Assembly: GCA_001805965.1 (NCBI GenBank)
Contig: MHHG01000041.1
Coordinates: 1 to 38,488, forward strand
DNA length: 38,488 bases
Reading direction: 5' to 3'
Origin: Omnitrophica WOR_2 bacterium RIFOXYA2_FULL_38_17
GTDB lineage: Bacteria > Omnitrophota > Gorgyraeia > Zapsychrales > Zapsychraceae
Shown: piece by piece, positions 8,645 through 17,026 of the stretch
Numbering within the stretch: the first letter of the stretch is position 1
How the letters are laid out: every line of letters begins with the position of its first letter
Translations under genes and position numbers: made by a program
The notes under the pieces: model-generated
Told to the model about the DNA's origin: nothing
The model's input: only the letters and a program-made list of their open reading frames with translations
The model's database searches: none

Positions 8645-9523
8645 TTATTCATCTTGTTTTAATGGTGAATCAACAACACTTTTCAAAACCAATTTCGCTT
8701 CTAAGATTTTTTCTCTAACAAATGCCGCATCTTTTGCCCCAGGGTTCAAATACAGATACATCTGATAATGTTTTAATGCTGTTTTTTGATCGCCTAAATA
8801 CTCACCGCTGACAAATGCTAAATTATAATGAGCATCAGGATCATCCGGCATTAACGTAACAGCTTGATAATATTCCCTAACAGCAATTTCATAATCACCC
8901 TTTTGAAAATATATATTGCCCATGTTGTAATGTGCCCTGGCAGAATCCAGCTTCAATCTTTCGTCTTGTTCAGAAAAAGCGTCTATCTTTGAAAGAATAT
9001 CAATTGTTTTCGATTCCCGGTCTACAACATCTTCATTCTTGACAGAAGCCAAAAGCAACACTTCCTCTTGTCCTGCCAAAGATGATTGAGTTCTCAGGTC
9101 CTGGGCTAAACCATCTTTTTTTTCTGAAAGTTCTTCGTTGTTACCAGCCATGCCAGATAGCTTGCTCTCTAAAGTGCTAAGCTCTTTTGAATATTGCCTG
9201 TTAATGCTCCTTGTTTTTTCAAGATCTTCAGACAATTCCTGCTTAGTTTTTTTATGATCAATGTTTTCTTTTTTTAATCTTTGAACTTCAAGCTCTAATT
9301 TGTTTTTCTCATCTAGCAATATCTGATTTTCTTCAATAACATTCTTCAGGCTTTCATTTACCTCAACAACCTGTTTCTCTTTAATAAAAGAATCGCCATA
9401 ATCATTTAGCGCCAGTTGCGCAGGATCATCAGCACTTGAATTGAAAGGCAAGAAAACAATCAAAGCAAGAAGAATTAAACTTTCTAGAAATCCTTTTTTT
9501 GATTTTAAATATTTTTTTAACAT
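8645..9523 (-). CDS. Exported coiled-coil and TPR protein of the secretion cluster
   Basis: A 292-residue protein. A signal peptide or membrane anchor covers residues ~14-31 (ESLILLALIVFLPFNSSA). Residues ~50-155 are rich in Glu, Lys and Leu with heptad-like spacing and are predicted to be coiled coil. Residues ~195-280 contain two or three TPR units (RAHYNMGNIYFQKGDYEIAV and PDDPDAHYNLAFV). AGAGG nine bases upstream supports the start. It follows the secretin by 50 bases. In type II and type IV pilus systems, TPR lipoproteins such as the pilotin-like PilF/PilW help secretin assembly, and a similar role here is inferred. This protein has no lipobox cysteine, so it would be periplasmic or held by an uncleaved signal anchor. 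Confidence 0.8.
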   Translation of the reverse strand: MLKKYLKSKKGFLESLILLALIVFLPFNSSADDPAQLALNDYGDSFIKEKQVVEVNESLKNVIEENQILLDEKNKLELEVQRLKKENIDHKKTKQELSEDLEKTRSINRQYSKELSTLESKLSGMAGNNEELSEKKDGLAQDLRTQSSLAGQEEVLLLASVKNEDVVDRESKTIDILSKIDAFSEQDERLKLDSARAHYNMGNIYFQKGDYEIAVREYYQAVTLMPDDPDAHYNLAFVSGEYLGDQKTALKHYQMYLYLNPGAKDAAFVREKILEAKLVLKSVVDSPLKQDE

Positions 9524-9573
9524 AAGTTCGGGCCTCTTTGGGTTTGTTTTTTCTCTTTTATATATGTGTAAAA

Positions 9574-11175
9574 CTAATCTGTGCTATATGTTTTAAACGG
9601 CTTTATTGTGCCCTTGATCATTTCATAATCATCATGAGACTTTATAATTCTAGGCGTAATAAAAATTACGATTTCCGTCTGCTGAAACTCGTCGGATGTC
9701 CTTCCGAACATTGGTCCGAACAAAGGAAGGTCCATCAAGACTGGAAAACCTTTTTTTGTATGAGATTTATCATCTCTCTTCAGGCCGCCCATTATAATAG
9801 TGTTTCCATCTTTTACCATAACAGTTGTTTCAACTTCAGTTTTGTTAACCTGTGGAATTCCTCCGCCTTCTGAATTCACTGTTGCAGTCACTGTAGATAT
9901 TTCTGGCCTTAATCTCATTGTTACGAATCCATCATCATTAATGATAGGTATAACGTTCAGCTTCAAACCAACATCAACAAATCTTACATCTTCGCTTGTG
10001 ATCGCATTGTCACCAGTACCGGATGTTGTAGAAATTATATATGGGACCGTATCGCCAATATGTATCTTTGCTTCCTCTTTGTTTGTTACAAGAAGCTGGG
10101 GATTTGACAATATTTTAGTATCGCTGACTTTTTCCAAAGCGCGTATTGTCATCTCAAAAGCATCAACTGAAAAATCACCGACTGCGATCTGTCCAAAATT
10201 CGTATAAAGCTCATCGCTACCGGACATTCCGGTTGTATTCAGGTATTTATTCTCAAAAGTGATCTTTCGTAAATTCTTATCTTGCGCATCACGGAAATCA
10301 AGCTGCCAGTCAATACCCACATCATATTCAGGCTTCATAACAACCTGCATGATCTTAGCGTCAACTAGAACCTCTTTGGTTTGCACATCTAATTTCGCTA
10401 TGATGCCTTTCACTTCCTCTAGCCTGTCAGGAAAAACCCTAACTATGACCTGATTTGACCTCATATCGGCCATAATTGATCCGACAGATTTTGCATCGAT
10501 CCTTGACCTGAGCTTATCAGCAACCTCGTCAGCACTTGCATACTGAAGAGTATAAACAAAAGTTTCCAGAGGGACTTCTATCTCCTCAAGTGCTGTCTTC
10601 ATTGCCTTAATGGCCTCTACCGTATCGATCATGACGACTGAACCGGTATCCTCATCAATTATGATCTTGCCGACATTGCTTTTGATATTGTCTAATGTTG
10701 CTAAAACATAGCTCGGCTTTGAATATTTGAGCCTTACAATGTGTACTTGAGTTTTATCGCTAAATCTCTTTCCATACATCGCCTCATATTCAATAGCGCT
10801 CATTATCTGGACTATGTTGCCTTCAATTTTATAAGCCAAGTTATTTGATATGATAACGATATCAAGGGCGTTCTTTACAGTAACACTGTTCAGAAGCACC
10901 GTCGACCTTCCCTGCACCGACGGACTTATAACAACATTGAACTCTCCCTTTAAAGCAAGGAACTTAATAACGTCAACGATGTTCATGTCCCGGACATCCA
11001 AAGTTATGGCCCTTTCCATTCTATCGAAAATAGGCTCTTCATATTGATTGATGACTATTGGCTTTGGGGTCTCAGCGAGAACTGATGTCGCCGTAAAACC
11101 TGCAACGAATATTAGTAATGCCAAAAAACCAAATGATAAGATTTGCTTATTTAATTTACATTTGTGATTTATCAT
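9574..11175 (-). CDS. Secretin, PilQ/GspD-like outer-membrane channel
   Basis: A 533-residue secretin, which forms the multimeric outer-membrane pore of type II secretion or type IV pilus systems. Order of domains: signal peptide 1-34 (TSVLA|E), an STN-like N0 domain ~55-105 (LDVRDMNIVDVIKFLALKG), two NolW/N1-type domains ~140-205 and ~207-265 (VRLKYSKPSYV and LQYASADEVADKL), then the secretin core ~270-520 with VGLKLNVIPII, a VETTVMVKDGNTIIMGGL stretch and FITPRII. It is slightly short for GspD (~650 residues), with fewer N-domains, which is nearer to PilQ. No AMIN domain was seen. It overlaps the GspC-like gene by 20 bases, so the two are translationally coupled. No secretion ATPase (GspE), platform protein or pseudopilin gene lies in the window. 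Confidence 0.93.
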   Translation of the reverse strand: MINHKCKLNKQILSFGFLALLIFVAGFTATSVLAETPKPIVINQYEEPIFDRMERAITLDVRDMNIVDVIKFLALKGEFNVVISPSVQGRSTVLLNSVTVKNALDIVIISNNLAYKIEGNIVQIMSAIEYEAMYGKRFSDKTQVHIVRLKYSKPSYVLATLDNIKSNVGKIIIDEDTGSVVMIDTVEAIKAMKTALEEIEVPLETFVYTLQYASADEVADKLRSRIDAKSVGSIMADMRSNQVIVRVFPDRLEEVKGIIAKLDVQTKEVLVDAKIMQVVMKPEYDVGIDWQLDFRDAQDKNLRKITFENKYLNTTGMSGSDELYTNFGQIAVGDFSVDAFEMTIRALEKVSDTKILSNPQLLVTNKEEAKIHIGDTVPYIISTTSGTGDNAITSEDVRFVDVGLKLNVIPIINDDGFVTMRLRPEISTVTATVNSEGGGIPQVNKTEVETTVMVKDGNTIIMGGLKRDDKSHTKKGFPVLMDLPLFGPMFGRTSDEFQQTEIVIFITPRIIKSHDDYEMIKGTIKPFKTYSTD

Positions 11176-11782
11176 ATTTTATCGTCGTCTCCTCATTTTC
11201 ATAGCCTAACACTGCGCTATCGGCATAAATGGTTTTTACAATTATATCGCCCAACTTTTCACCTTTTTGTAAAAAGTAAGTAATCTTTTTTTCAGTATCC
11301 TCGATCATGACTGAAGCGGTATCGATCCTGTCGAGCCAAGAAACCCCTACCAACCTAAGATTCGCGGTAACCTCAGCAATCTTACGGTTCTGTTCGGTAA
11401 CGACAACATCGTTCGGTTTCTTTTCTTCATATGGAACAAAAATATTTCTTTTGTTAACGCCTGCTAAGTAGTATGAAATGGATTGGACTGGCGGCATTGA
11501 ATCATCACTGCCAAAAGTCCTTTGGCCGGATGTTCTCACAGCATCAAACTTAAATTTCTTGCTCAAAAGCCTTGTTCCAGAGGCAGCTTCTGCTAAGAGG
11601 AAGAATAAAACCACAAAAATACCGACGATAAGGACCTGATTCCCTATCTTGACCAATGCCAGCACATTTCGCCTCTCAGCAACTTTTTGCTTTGACTGTC
11701 CGGGCAAAGCAGAGTGGCCGGCGGAAGCCTCAATCATCTTGAGCAATTTTTGTTCAGCAGTTTCTTTTGGATTAGCCATCAT
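11156..11782 (-). CDS. GspC/PulC-like inner-membrane secretion protein
   Basis: A 208-residue protein with a cytoplasmic N-terminus, one membrane segment at ~47-66 (VLIVGIFVVLFFLLAEAA) and a periplasmic C-terminus. The segment NLRLVGVSW...ASVMIEDTEKK...LQKGEKLGDI resembles the homology-region domain of GspC and the related PilP, which binds the secretin N0 domain. No PDZ domain follows, so it is a short GspC or PilP type. It overlaps the secretin gene and follows the ExeA-like gene by 56 bases, which supports a role in linking inner membrane and secretin. Two consecutive ATG codons start the gene without a clear Shine-Dalgarno sequence, so either may be used. Confidence 0.82.
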   Translation of the reverse strand: MMANPKETAEQKLLKMIEASAGHSALPGQSKQKVAERRNVLALVKIGNQVLIVGIFVVLFFLLAEAASGTRLLSKKFKFDAVRTSGQRTFGSDDSMPPVQSISYYLAGVNKRNIFVPYEEKKPNDVVVTEQNRKIAEVTANLRLVGVSWLDRIDTASVMIEDTEKKITYFLQKGEKLGDIIVKTIYADSAVLGYENEETTIKYDKSQM

Positions 11783-11838
11783 ATATATAATTCTATATTG
11801 TCATTAAATAACTTCAAGATAAAAATTGTTTTTTTTGC

Positions 11839-12747
11839 TTATTTTTTTTTAACATCAACAGTACTTGCATCATTTAAATTTGTCGCCGAGCGCCACTGCT
11901 GTTCTTTTTCAATAACCTCTTTAACCAAAGCAGCATCAGCAATTTCCTGATCTTGCATAACTATTTCTTTCAGCACTTTATGGCACAACATATTAATTTT
12001 TCTTGGATAACCTTTTGTGTTGCTGTAAATTTCGCTAATGGCTTCATCCAAGAACAATTTCGCTTCGCCTTTATAGCCTGCTGTGCTGATCCTGAAATTA
12101 ATCAGTTCTTTTGTTTCAACAACATCTAAAGGATTCAATGTAAATTTAAAACTTATCCTGTCCATAAAATTGCTCATATTAACGACTTTTGAATAAAGCT
12201 CTAATTGCCCCAGCAAAACTATCTGGATAAGCTTATGGTCGTTCGTTTCAAAGTTCAGAAGTATCCTCAATGCCTCAAGAGTTGAATAATCAAGCTTTTG
12301 GGCCTCATCAATTATTAAAATAATGGTCCTGTCTTCATCGATAGTTTTCTTAATAAGAAATTTTTCAATAAAATCCCTTAGTTCAACAGCATCCAGGGCT
12401 TTGGCATCAACCCCTTTGGGCAGCTGAATGCTGAAATTACGAACTAATGATACCAGGAACTGGCTCTCGTTCGTAAAAGCCGGATCAAGGATCATATGAA
12501 ATATCATATCACCGCGCTTATTTAACTCATGAAGAAGTTTTCTGGATAGGGTCGTTTTTCCTGTTCCAACATCACCAAAAATAACTGATAAGCCTCTGCG
12601 CAAACGCAACTCTATCAGCAAGTTAGTAAGGGCCATATCGTGTTGTCTTGTGGGATAAAAAAAGCCCGGGTCCGGGCTCGTAGCAAATGGTTCTTTTTCA
12701 AAACCAAGGATTGAATAATAACCAACTGTATTATTTTGGTTGTCCAT
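11839..12747 (-). CDS. ExeA/GspA-family AAA ATPase of the secretion cluster
   Basis: A 302-residue P-loop ATPase. Walker A is GDVGTGKT at 58-65 and Walker B is ILIIDEAQ near 142-149. The opening YYSILGFEKEPFATSPDPGFFYPT is the typical start of ExeA/GspA proteins, and the C-terminal GYPRKINMLCHKVL is the usual sensor-2 and helical end. ExeA of Aeromonas, with ExeB, remodels peptidoglycan to let the secretin ExeD assemble. Here the C-terminal peptidoglycan-binding domain found in long ExeA proteins is absent, as in the shorter family members. It is the first gene of the cluster, after a sigma70-like promoter. No Shine-Dalgarno sequence precedes the ATG, and the 5' UTR would be ~50 bases. Confidence 0.9.
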   Translation of the reverse strand: MDNQNNTVGYYSILGFEKEPFATSPDPGFFYPTRQHDMALTNLLIELRLRRGLSVIFGDVGTGKTTLSRKLLHELNKRGDMIFHMILDPAFTNESQFLVSLVRNFSIQLPKGVDAKALDAVELRDFIEKFLIKKTIDEDRTIILIIDEAQKLDYSTLEALRILLNFETNDHKLIQIVLLGQLELYSKVVNMSNFMDRISFKFTLNPLDVVETKELINFRISTAGYKGEAKLFLDEAISEIYSNTKGYPRKINMLCHKVLKEIVMQDQEIADAALVKEVIEKEQQWRSATNLNDASTVDVKKK

Positions 12748-12804
12748 ATAATTAATATATTAATATAAAGATATAAATAAAAATCAGGATTGAATTATTA
12801 TCCA

Positions 12805-12832
12805 ATTGTAACACAAGGGAGTTGCGTTTCAA
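12805..12832 (-). promoter_or_regulatory. Sigma70-like promoter of the exeA-secretin cluster
   Basis: Read on the minus strand, TTGAAA (12827-12832) and TACAAT (12805-12810) are separated by 16 bases. Each hexamer matches five of six consensus bases. Transcription would start near 12798, about 50 bases before the exeA-like ATG. The -35 box begins only a few bases after the stop of the upstream glycosyltransferase gene, so this marks a likely transcription unit boundary. Confidence 0.6.
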
Positions 12833-12839
12833 GCACTAT

Positions 12840-13829
12840 TTATCTTTTTTCGTGGACATTTTGAAGAAAAAAATGAAATATTCCCGACATGAAACCGAAC
12901 ATTCTGGAAAAAGACCTAAAGAACATCACAAAAGACATGAAAATAGCTCCAAAAATATTTTTTATAATCAGTAAAGCAAAAACCAATTCTATTGCCAACA
13001 ATAAAATCATCAGAAAGAGCGAACCCTGCAAAAAACTTGCCCCCAACAGAACACTGCCTATTAATGCGACAACTGAAACAAAAGCAATTGGTATTTCAAC
13101 AATATCCTTCCAAAAAGTATAGTCATCACCCTTTGCCATCTTTGGGTGATCAGCATACATTTTGACCCTCCAATAGCCATGCCTGAATTGTTCTTTCATG
13201 TATTTCCAGAATTTATCAGGATGATAATGGTCCACCAAGGCATTTTTTTCAAAAAGAATCTTATATCCGGCTTTTAAAATTTTATAGCTAAGGTCATTAT
13301 CCTCTCCGCTCGCTGAACTATAACCGGAGTTAAAACCACCCACTTCATCAAAAACATTTTTTTTAACACCAAAGTTATAACTGCCAAAGGCTTTAGGGAA
13401 TCTCGGCATTAGTTTTGTATGCCTGAATTTGATTTCCTCGAAAATACAATCTGCCAATAAACTTTCCTGATTGGCTATCCCATAACTTCCCGCAACGACA
13501 GCAACTTCATCATTAAAACATTTCATAGCCGTCTCTATCCAATCCGCATGCGCAATGCAATCAGAATCAGTGAAAAAAACAATGCCCCCTTTAGACTTCA
13601 TTGCTCCGGCATTACGCGCTGAAGCAGGCCCTGAATTTTTCTGATAAAAATATCTTACGCTTTTAAATCCTGAGATTATTTTTGCAGTTGAATCCGTTGA
13701 ACCATCATCAACAATAATGATTTCAAGGTTTCCATAACTTTGGACTAAAACACTTTGTATGGTTTTTGAAATTGTTTTTTCACAATTAAAGGCAGGAATA
13801 ACTACGCTAACTATTTTTTTTTCTTTCAT
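12840..13829 (-). CDS. Family 2 glycosyltransferase with C-terminal membrane segments
   Basis: A 329-residue enzyme with a GT-A fold. The N-terminal VSVVIPAFNCEKTI and IIIVDDGSTDST bind the nucleotide sugar; FFTDSDCI carries the metal-binding DxD-like motif and GEDNDL the probable catalytic base. Residues ~240-320 hold two or three hydrophobic segments, so the enzyme is membrane-attached on the cytoplasmic side. Its start overlaps the methyltransferase stop by four bases (ATGA), placing it last in the glycan cluster. The sugar and acceptor cannot be told from the sequence; envelope polysaccharide or glycolipid synthesis is inferred. Confidence 0.87.
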   Translation of the reverse strand: MKEKKIVSVVIPAFNCEKTISKTIQSVLVQSYGNLEIIIVDDGSTDSTAKIISGFKSVRYFYQKNSGPASARNAGAMKSKGGIVFFTDSDCIAHADWIETAMKCFNDEVAVVAGSYGIANQESLLADCIFEEIKFRHTKLMPRFPKAFGSYNFGVKKNVFDEVGGFNSGYSSASGEDNDLSYKILKAGYKILFEKNALVDHYHPDKFWKYMKEQFRHGYWRVKMYADHPKMAKGDDYTFWKDIVEIPIAFVSVVALIGSVLLGASFLQGSLFLMILLLAIELVFALLIIKNIFGAIFMSFVMFFRSFSRMFGFMSGIFHFFLQNVHEKR

Positions 13830-14488
13830 TTTTTTGCAATTGTAAAAAGTAGCATCCCAAACAAATGCCCGAAAAGATTGTCCGGTGACAACGCAAAAGG
13901 AAAAACATTCAAGCCACCCTTGTAAATTATTTTTGCCCCATTACGTTCATTCAATTCAACCAGCCCGCTTAAAACAAAAGGCGCCTCTTTGATTCCCGGC
14001 ATATAGAACGGCCTGATCAATTCCCATGGCGAAAATTTGTTAGGGACAAATGTAACAATAACACCCTCGGAGGAGATCATTGAGAACAAATTATTAAATA
14101 TTATATCCTGTTCACCGCTTGAAAAATGCTCGAACAAACCATCAGTGAATATCAGATCGAATTTTTCATGGATATCCGCAGAAATATTTGGCGACAATAG
14201 ATCTTTTTTCAGAACTTCTGTTTTTCCATTTGTAATCCTCTTTGCGATCTGCAACGCTTCATCTGAATAATCCAAAGAAAAAACCTTTGCGCCCTTGTCA
14301 CAAAAATATTTTGAAAAAAATCCGCTGCCGCAACCCGCATCCAAAACCTTTTTATCTTTTCCAACAAACAGGTCAAGAATCCTGCATATTCTTTTTTTAG
14401 ACCAACTGGTCCTTGTAAATCTTTTTGCTGAATCTAATTTCCAAAAATTATCCCAATCATTTTCATCAGGCAATATTTGTTTATTCAT
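13826..14488 (-). CDS. Class I SAM-dependent methyltransferase
   Basis: A 220-residue Rossmann-fold methyltransferase. Motif I is KVLDAGCGSGFFSKYF, followed by VFSLDYSDEAL for the adenosine-binding acidic loop and LIFTDGLFEHF at motif IV. The C-terminal third is diverged, so the substrate is unknown. It lies three bases after the DUF2304 gene and overlaps the following glycosyltransferase by four bases. Methylation of a sugar or lipid made by the neighbouring glycosyltransferases is the likeliest role, by context only. Confidence 0.85.
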   Translation of the reverse strand: MNKQILPDENDWDNFWKLDSAKRFTRTSWSKKRICRILDLFVGKDKKVLDAGCGSGFFSKYFCDKGAKVFSLDYSDEALQIAKRITNGKTEVLKKDLLSPNISADIHEKFDLIFTDGLFEHFSSGEQDIIFNNLFSMISSEGVIVTFVPNKFSPWELIRPFYMPGIKEAPFVLSGLVELNERNGAKIIYKGGLNVFPFALSPDNLFGHLFGMLLFTIAKK

Positions 14489-14491
14489 AAA

Positions 14492-14863
14492 TTATTTTTT
14501 ATCAATTGTTCCAGTTAAATCTTTTTTATCACTTTTACAGATCTCTAATTCAAGCAAACTGATTTTTTGTGCGATAATATCATTACGACGATTCTGCTGG
14601 CAAAGAAAGAGCGTCATGAGAAGCGTCATGAGAGTTAAAATACCGATCAAAGAGAAAAAGATAAAGTTGCTGGGAAGCTCAAATCCAAAAAATCTTGAGA
14701 CTTTTACAAGAAGGCCTTCGCAAACAGCAAAAGTAATCCCAAGCAAGGAAGCAATTATCCATCCGACGGCATACTTGAACGTTAATTTTTCCCTGCGTAT
14801 CAGGTCAATGATCAAAAAAAGAATGAAAAGCGAAACAAACACAGCTACAAGTTTTGCGCTCAT
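14492..14863 (-). CDS. DUF2304 family small membrane protein
   Basis: A 123-residue protein with three hydrophobic segments at ~4-22, ~33-52 and ~67-88, then a polar helical tail. The REKLTFKYAVGWIIASLLG region matches my memory of DUF2304. Members commonly follow a DPM1-like glycosyltransferase, as here, where the two genes overlap by four bases. The function is not established; an accessory role to a polyprenyl-linked glycosyltransferase is inferred from this pairing. Confidence 0.8.
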   Translation of the reverse strand: MSAKLVAVFVSLFILFLIIDLIRREKLTFKYAVGWIIASLLGITFAVCEGLLVKVSRFFGFELPSNFIFFSLIGILTLMTLLMTLFLCQQNRRNDIIAQKISLLELEICKSDKKDLTGTIDKK

Positions 14864-15585
14864 AAAAGATATCCCTTTTTATTTTTTATTTTATCGAGAA
14901 GTATGGCAAATGTAACTTTTATCATGTAATAAAGCGTATATAAATACCTGATCGAACTGCTTCCTGATACCCTTTTACGCATCTTAACAGGGATCTCTTT
15001 CAATTTCATCCCATATCTTGAAGAAACTGATATTGCTTCCGGCTCAGGAAAGTCATGCGGATAATAATGAGCGAATATCTTTATCATTCTTTTATTAAAA
15101 GCCCGAAAACCGCTAGTTGGGTCTGTAACTTTGTAAGATGTAAGGAAACTTATCAAGTGTGCAAAAAAATTAATACCTATCCGACGAAGAAATGAAGATC
15201 TATAATCTGAATACGGGGGCAGGAACCTGCTTCCTATGCAAACATCAGCCTCTCCGCTGATAACAGGCTCCAATAATTTGCTTATGTATGAAGCATCATG
15301 CTGTCCATCACCATCAAATTGCACAGCAATATCATATCCTTTATCTCTGGCATACCTAAAACCTGTCTGAACCGCCCCTCCTATTCCTAAATTGTAAGGA
15401 AGCGATGCAACAATTGCCTCAGTTTGTTTTGCTTTTTCAAAAGTTGAATCTTTCGAACCATCATTGACAACAAGTATTGAATAATCTTCACCCAAAGATG
15501 CCAATTCTTCAACAGTTCTCTTTATATTGCCTTCTTCATTATATGCAGGAACAATAATTAAGATCTTTTTTTTGCTTATACCCAT
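14860..15585 (-). CDS. DPM1-like family 2 glycosyltransferase
   Basis: A 241-residue GT2 enzyme. It has KKILIIVPAYNEEGNI, LVVNDGSKDST, LGIGGAVQTGFRYA and the FDGDGQHD metal site, the pattern of dolichyl/undecaprenyl-phosphate sugar transferases. These load a sugar from a nucleotide donor onto a polyprenyl phosphate at the inner membrane. There is no C-terminal GtrA-like membrane domain, but the adjacent DUF2304 gene may supply a membrane partner. It begins four bases after the S41 protease gene, so the two are tightly coupled. Confidence 0.88.
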   Translation of the reverse strand: MGISKKKILIIVPAYNEEGNIKRTVEELASLGEDYSILVVNDGSKDSTFEKAKQTEAIVASLPYNLGIGGAVQTGFRYARDKGYDIAVQFDGDGQHDASYISKLLEPVISGEADVCIGSRFLPPYSDYRSSFLRRIGINFFAHLISFLTSYKVTDPTSGFRAFNKRMIKIFAHYYPHDFPEPEAISVSSRYGMKLKEIPVKMRKRVSGSSSIRYLYTLYYMIKVTFAILLDKIKNKKGYLL

Positions 15586-15589
15586 AATA

Positions 15590-16891
15590 TTATTTTTTCA
15601 TGCTCATATATACAAAATATGTTGCTGCATAATCAACAATATCAATTTCTTCGTTATCTTCAACAACTTTATCCGGAGTTAAACCGTCAAAACTAAAATA
15701 AGAACCGTCGGGATGGTAACCCCTTCCTGTAACCAATAAGACCATTGAATTGTCACTAAGATTAAACATGCTCTTTAGCATTACTTGACCTGCAGAGTTT
15801 TTCCCCATCAGGATCGTTCTTCCGCGCTTTTGCAATATGCCAGAAAACAATTCTGATGCGCTTCCGGTATCTTTATCGATCAATATAACCATTGGGCCGT
15901 CATAATGAAACTCTTTGGGGATAGTTGGCACATCCAAAAGCATCTTTGGGCTGCCTTTTTTCTGAAAATAAGCAAAATCGTCACCGCCAGGAAGAAAAAA
16001 CGAGGAGATCTCTCTTGCGGCTAAAGGCGGCCCGCCCGGATTGCCCCTTAAGTCCAATATCAATCCATTAATAGGCCCATGCTGCCTGAAAAAGGTCAAG
16101 AATCTCAACAGGTCATCCGATGTTTTGCGGTTGAACTTTCGGACCTCCAAACAATATATATAGGGTATTTTCACCGGGCGCATAAAAACTGTCTGGCGAA
16201 AATATTCGTTGCTCATTACCTCGATATTTTTTTCTGCCATTGTTGAAGCCTCAAGATACCTTATATTCACTACTGTTCCTATGAGAGGGGTTAACAATTC
16301 ATTTATCTCTTTTTCTTCAAGTTCCAGCAGAACTTTATCATCCAGTTTTGTAAGAATATCCCCTTCTCTCAATCCTTTAATATAAGCATCAGAGCGCGGC
16401 TCTACCTGTGCTGCCAGATACCCGAGATTAACAAGATTGCCTTTTATGCCCAGATCAATCTTTTTTCCTAAAGCTGTTTCTTCATATTCTTTAGCTGGTT
16501 CTGGAGGATATAATGCGGAAAAAATATCTTCATCCGTTCTTAAATACTCAACCAAAAACGCGGCGCTGCGCCATCGGATATAATCATCAGATTTTCCCGA
16601 ATCTTTTAAATTATTATAGATCTTCGTATCAAATTGCTTGATGAACCTGTCAAAATCACTGCGCCTTACTTCCTGATAATAATTTTCCTGCATTGTTGAG
16701 TAAACTTCTTCAAAAAAAGCGATATACTCCTGATATGCGCTTTTATCATCTTTAGTTACAGCCTTCCTGCTGCTCTTAGGCATATCATCTATTTCATCAA
16801 TGAATTTCTTGTATTTGTCTGGTTCATTGCAGGAAGTAAAAACAAATGCGATTAGTAAAAAGATAAGAGCTCTTGGAAATGAAAATGACAT
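15590..16891 (-). CDS. S41-family (C-terminal processing type) lipoprotein protease
   Basis: A 433-residue lipoprotein: the signal peptide ends in the lipobox FTSC. A helical region (~30-140) precedes a PDZ-like domain (~140-225; GYLAAQVEPRSDAYIKGLREGD) and the TSPc protease domain, with GLILDLRGNPGG and the nucleophile motif TGSASELFSG. In CtpA/Prc enzymes a lysine about 25 residues after that serine completes the dyad in a TFGKG motif. Here the aligned stretch is NSAGQV, so the lysine appears replaced by glutamine. It may use another residue, as the tricorn/IRBP-type subgroup does, or be inactive. It heads the glycan cluster, four bases before the DPM1-like gene. Confidence 0.85.
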   Translation of the reverse strand: MSFSFPRALIFLLIAFVFTSCNEPDKYKKFIDEIDDMPKSSRKAVTKDDKSAYQEYIAFFEEVYSTMQENYYQEVRRSDFDRFIKQFDTKIYNNLKDSGKSDDYIRWRSAAFLVEYLRTDEDIFSALYPPEPAKEYEETALGKKIDLGIKGNLVNLGYLAAQVEPRSDAYIKGLREGDILTKLDDKVLLELEEKEINELLTPLIGTVVNIRYLEASTMAEKNIEVMSNEYFRQTVFMRPVKIPYIYCLEVRKFNRKTSDDLLRFLTFFRQHGPINGLILDLRGNPGGPPLAAREISSFFLPGGDDFAYFQKKGSPKMLLDVPTIPKEFHYDGPMVILIDKDTGSASELFSGILQKRGRTILMGKNSAGQVMLKSMFNLSDNSMVLLVTGRGYHPDGSYFSFDGLTPDKVVEDNEEIDIVDYAATYFVYMSMKK

Positions 16892-17026
16892 ATTTATAAA
16901 TGGCCTTTATGAAAATATATTTTTACACATATATAATAGGGAAGCTTATTAAGGATTATATCCTCAATTTGATTAAAATAAATAATTTTCTTTAAATAAT
17001 TGATAGATTTAATCTTTTACGATTGA

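Noticed and set aside
9574..12747. Complete type II secretion system
   Set aside because: Only ExeA-, GspC- and GspD-like proteins and a TPR protein are present; no GspE/F/G homologs appear in the window, so only a partial, secretin-based module is claimed.
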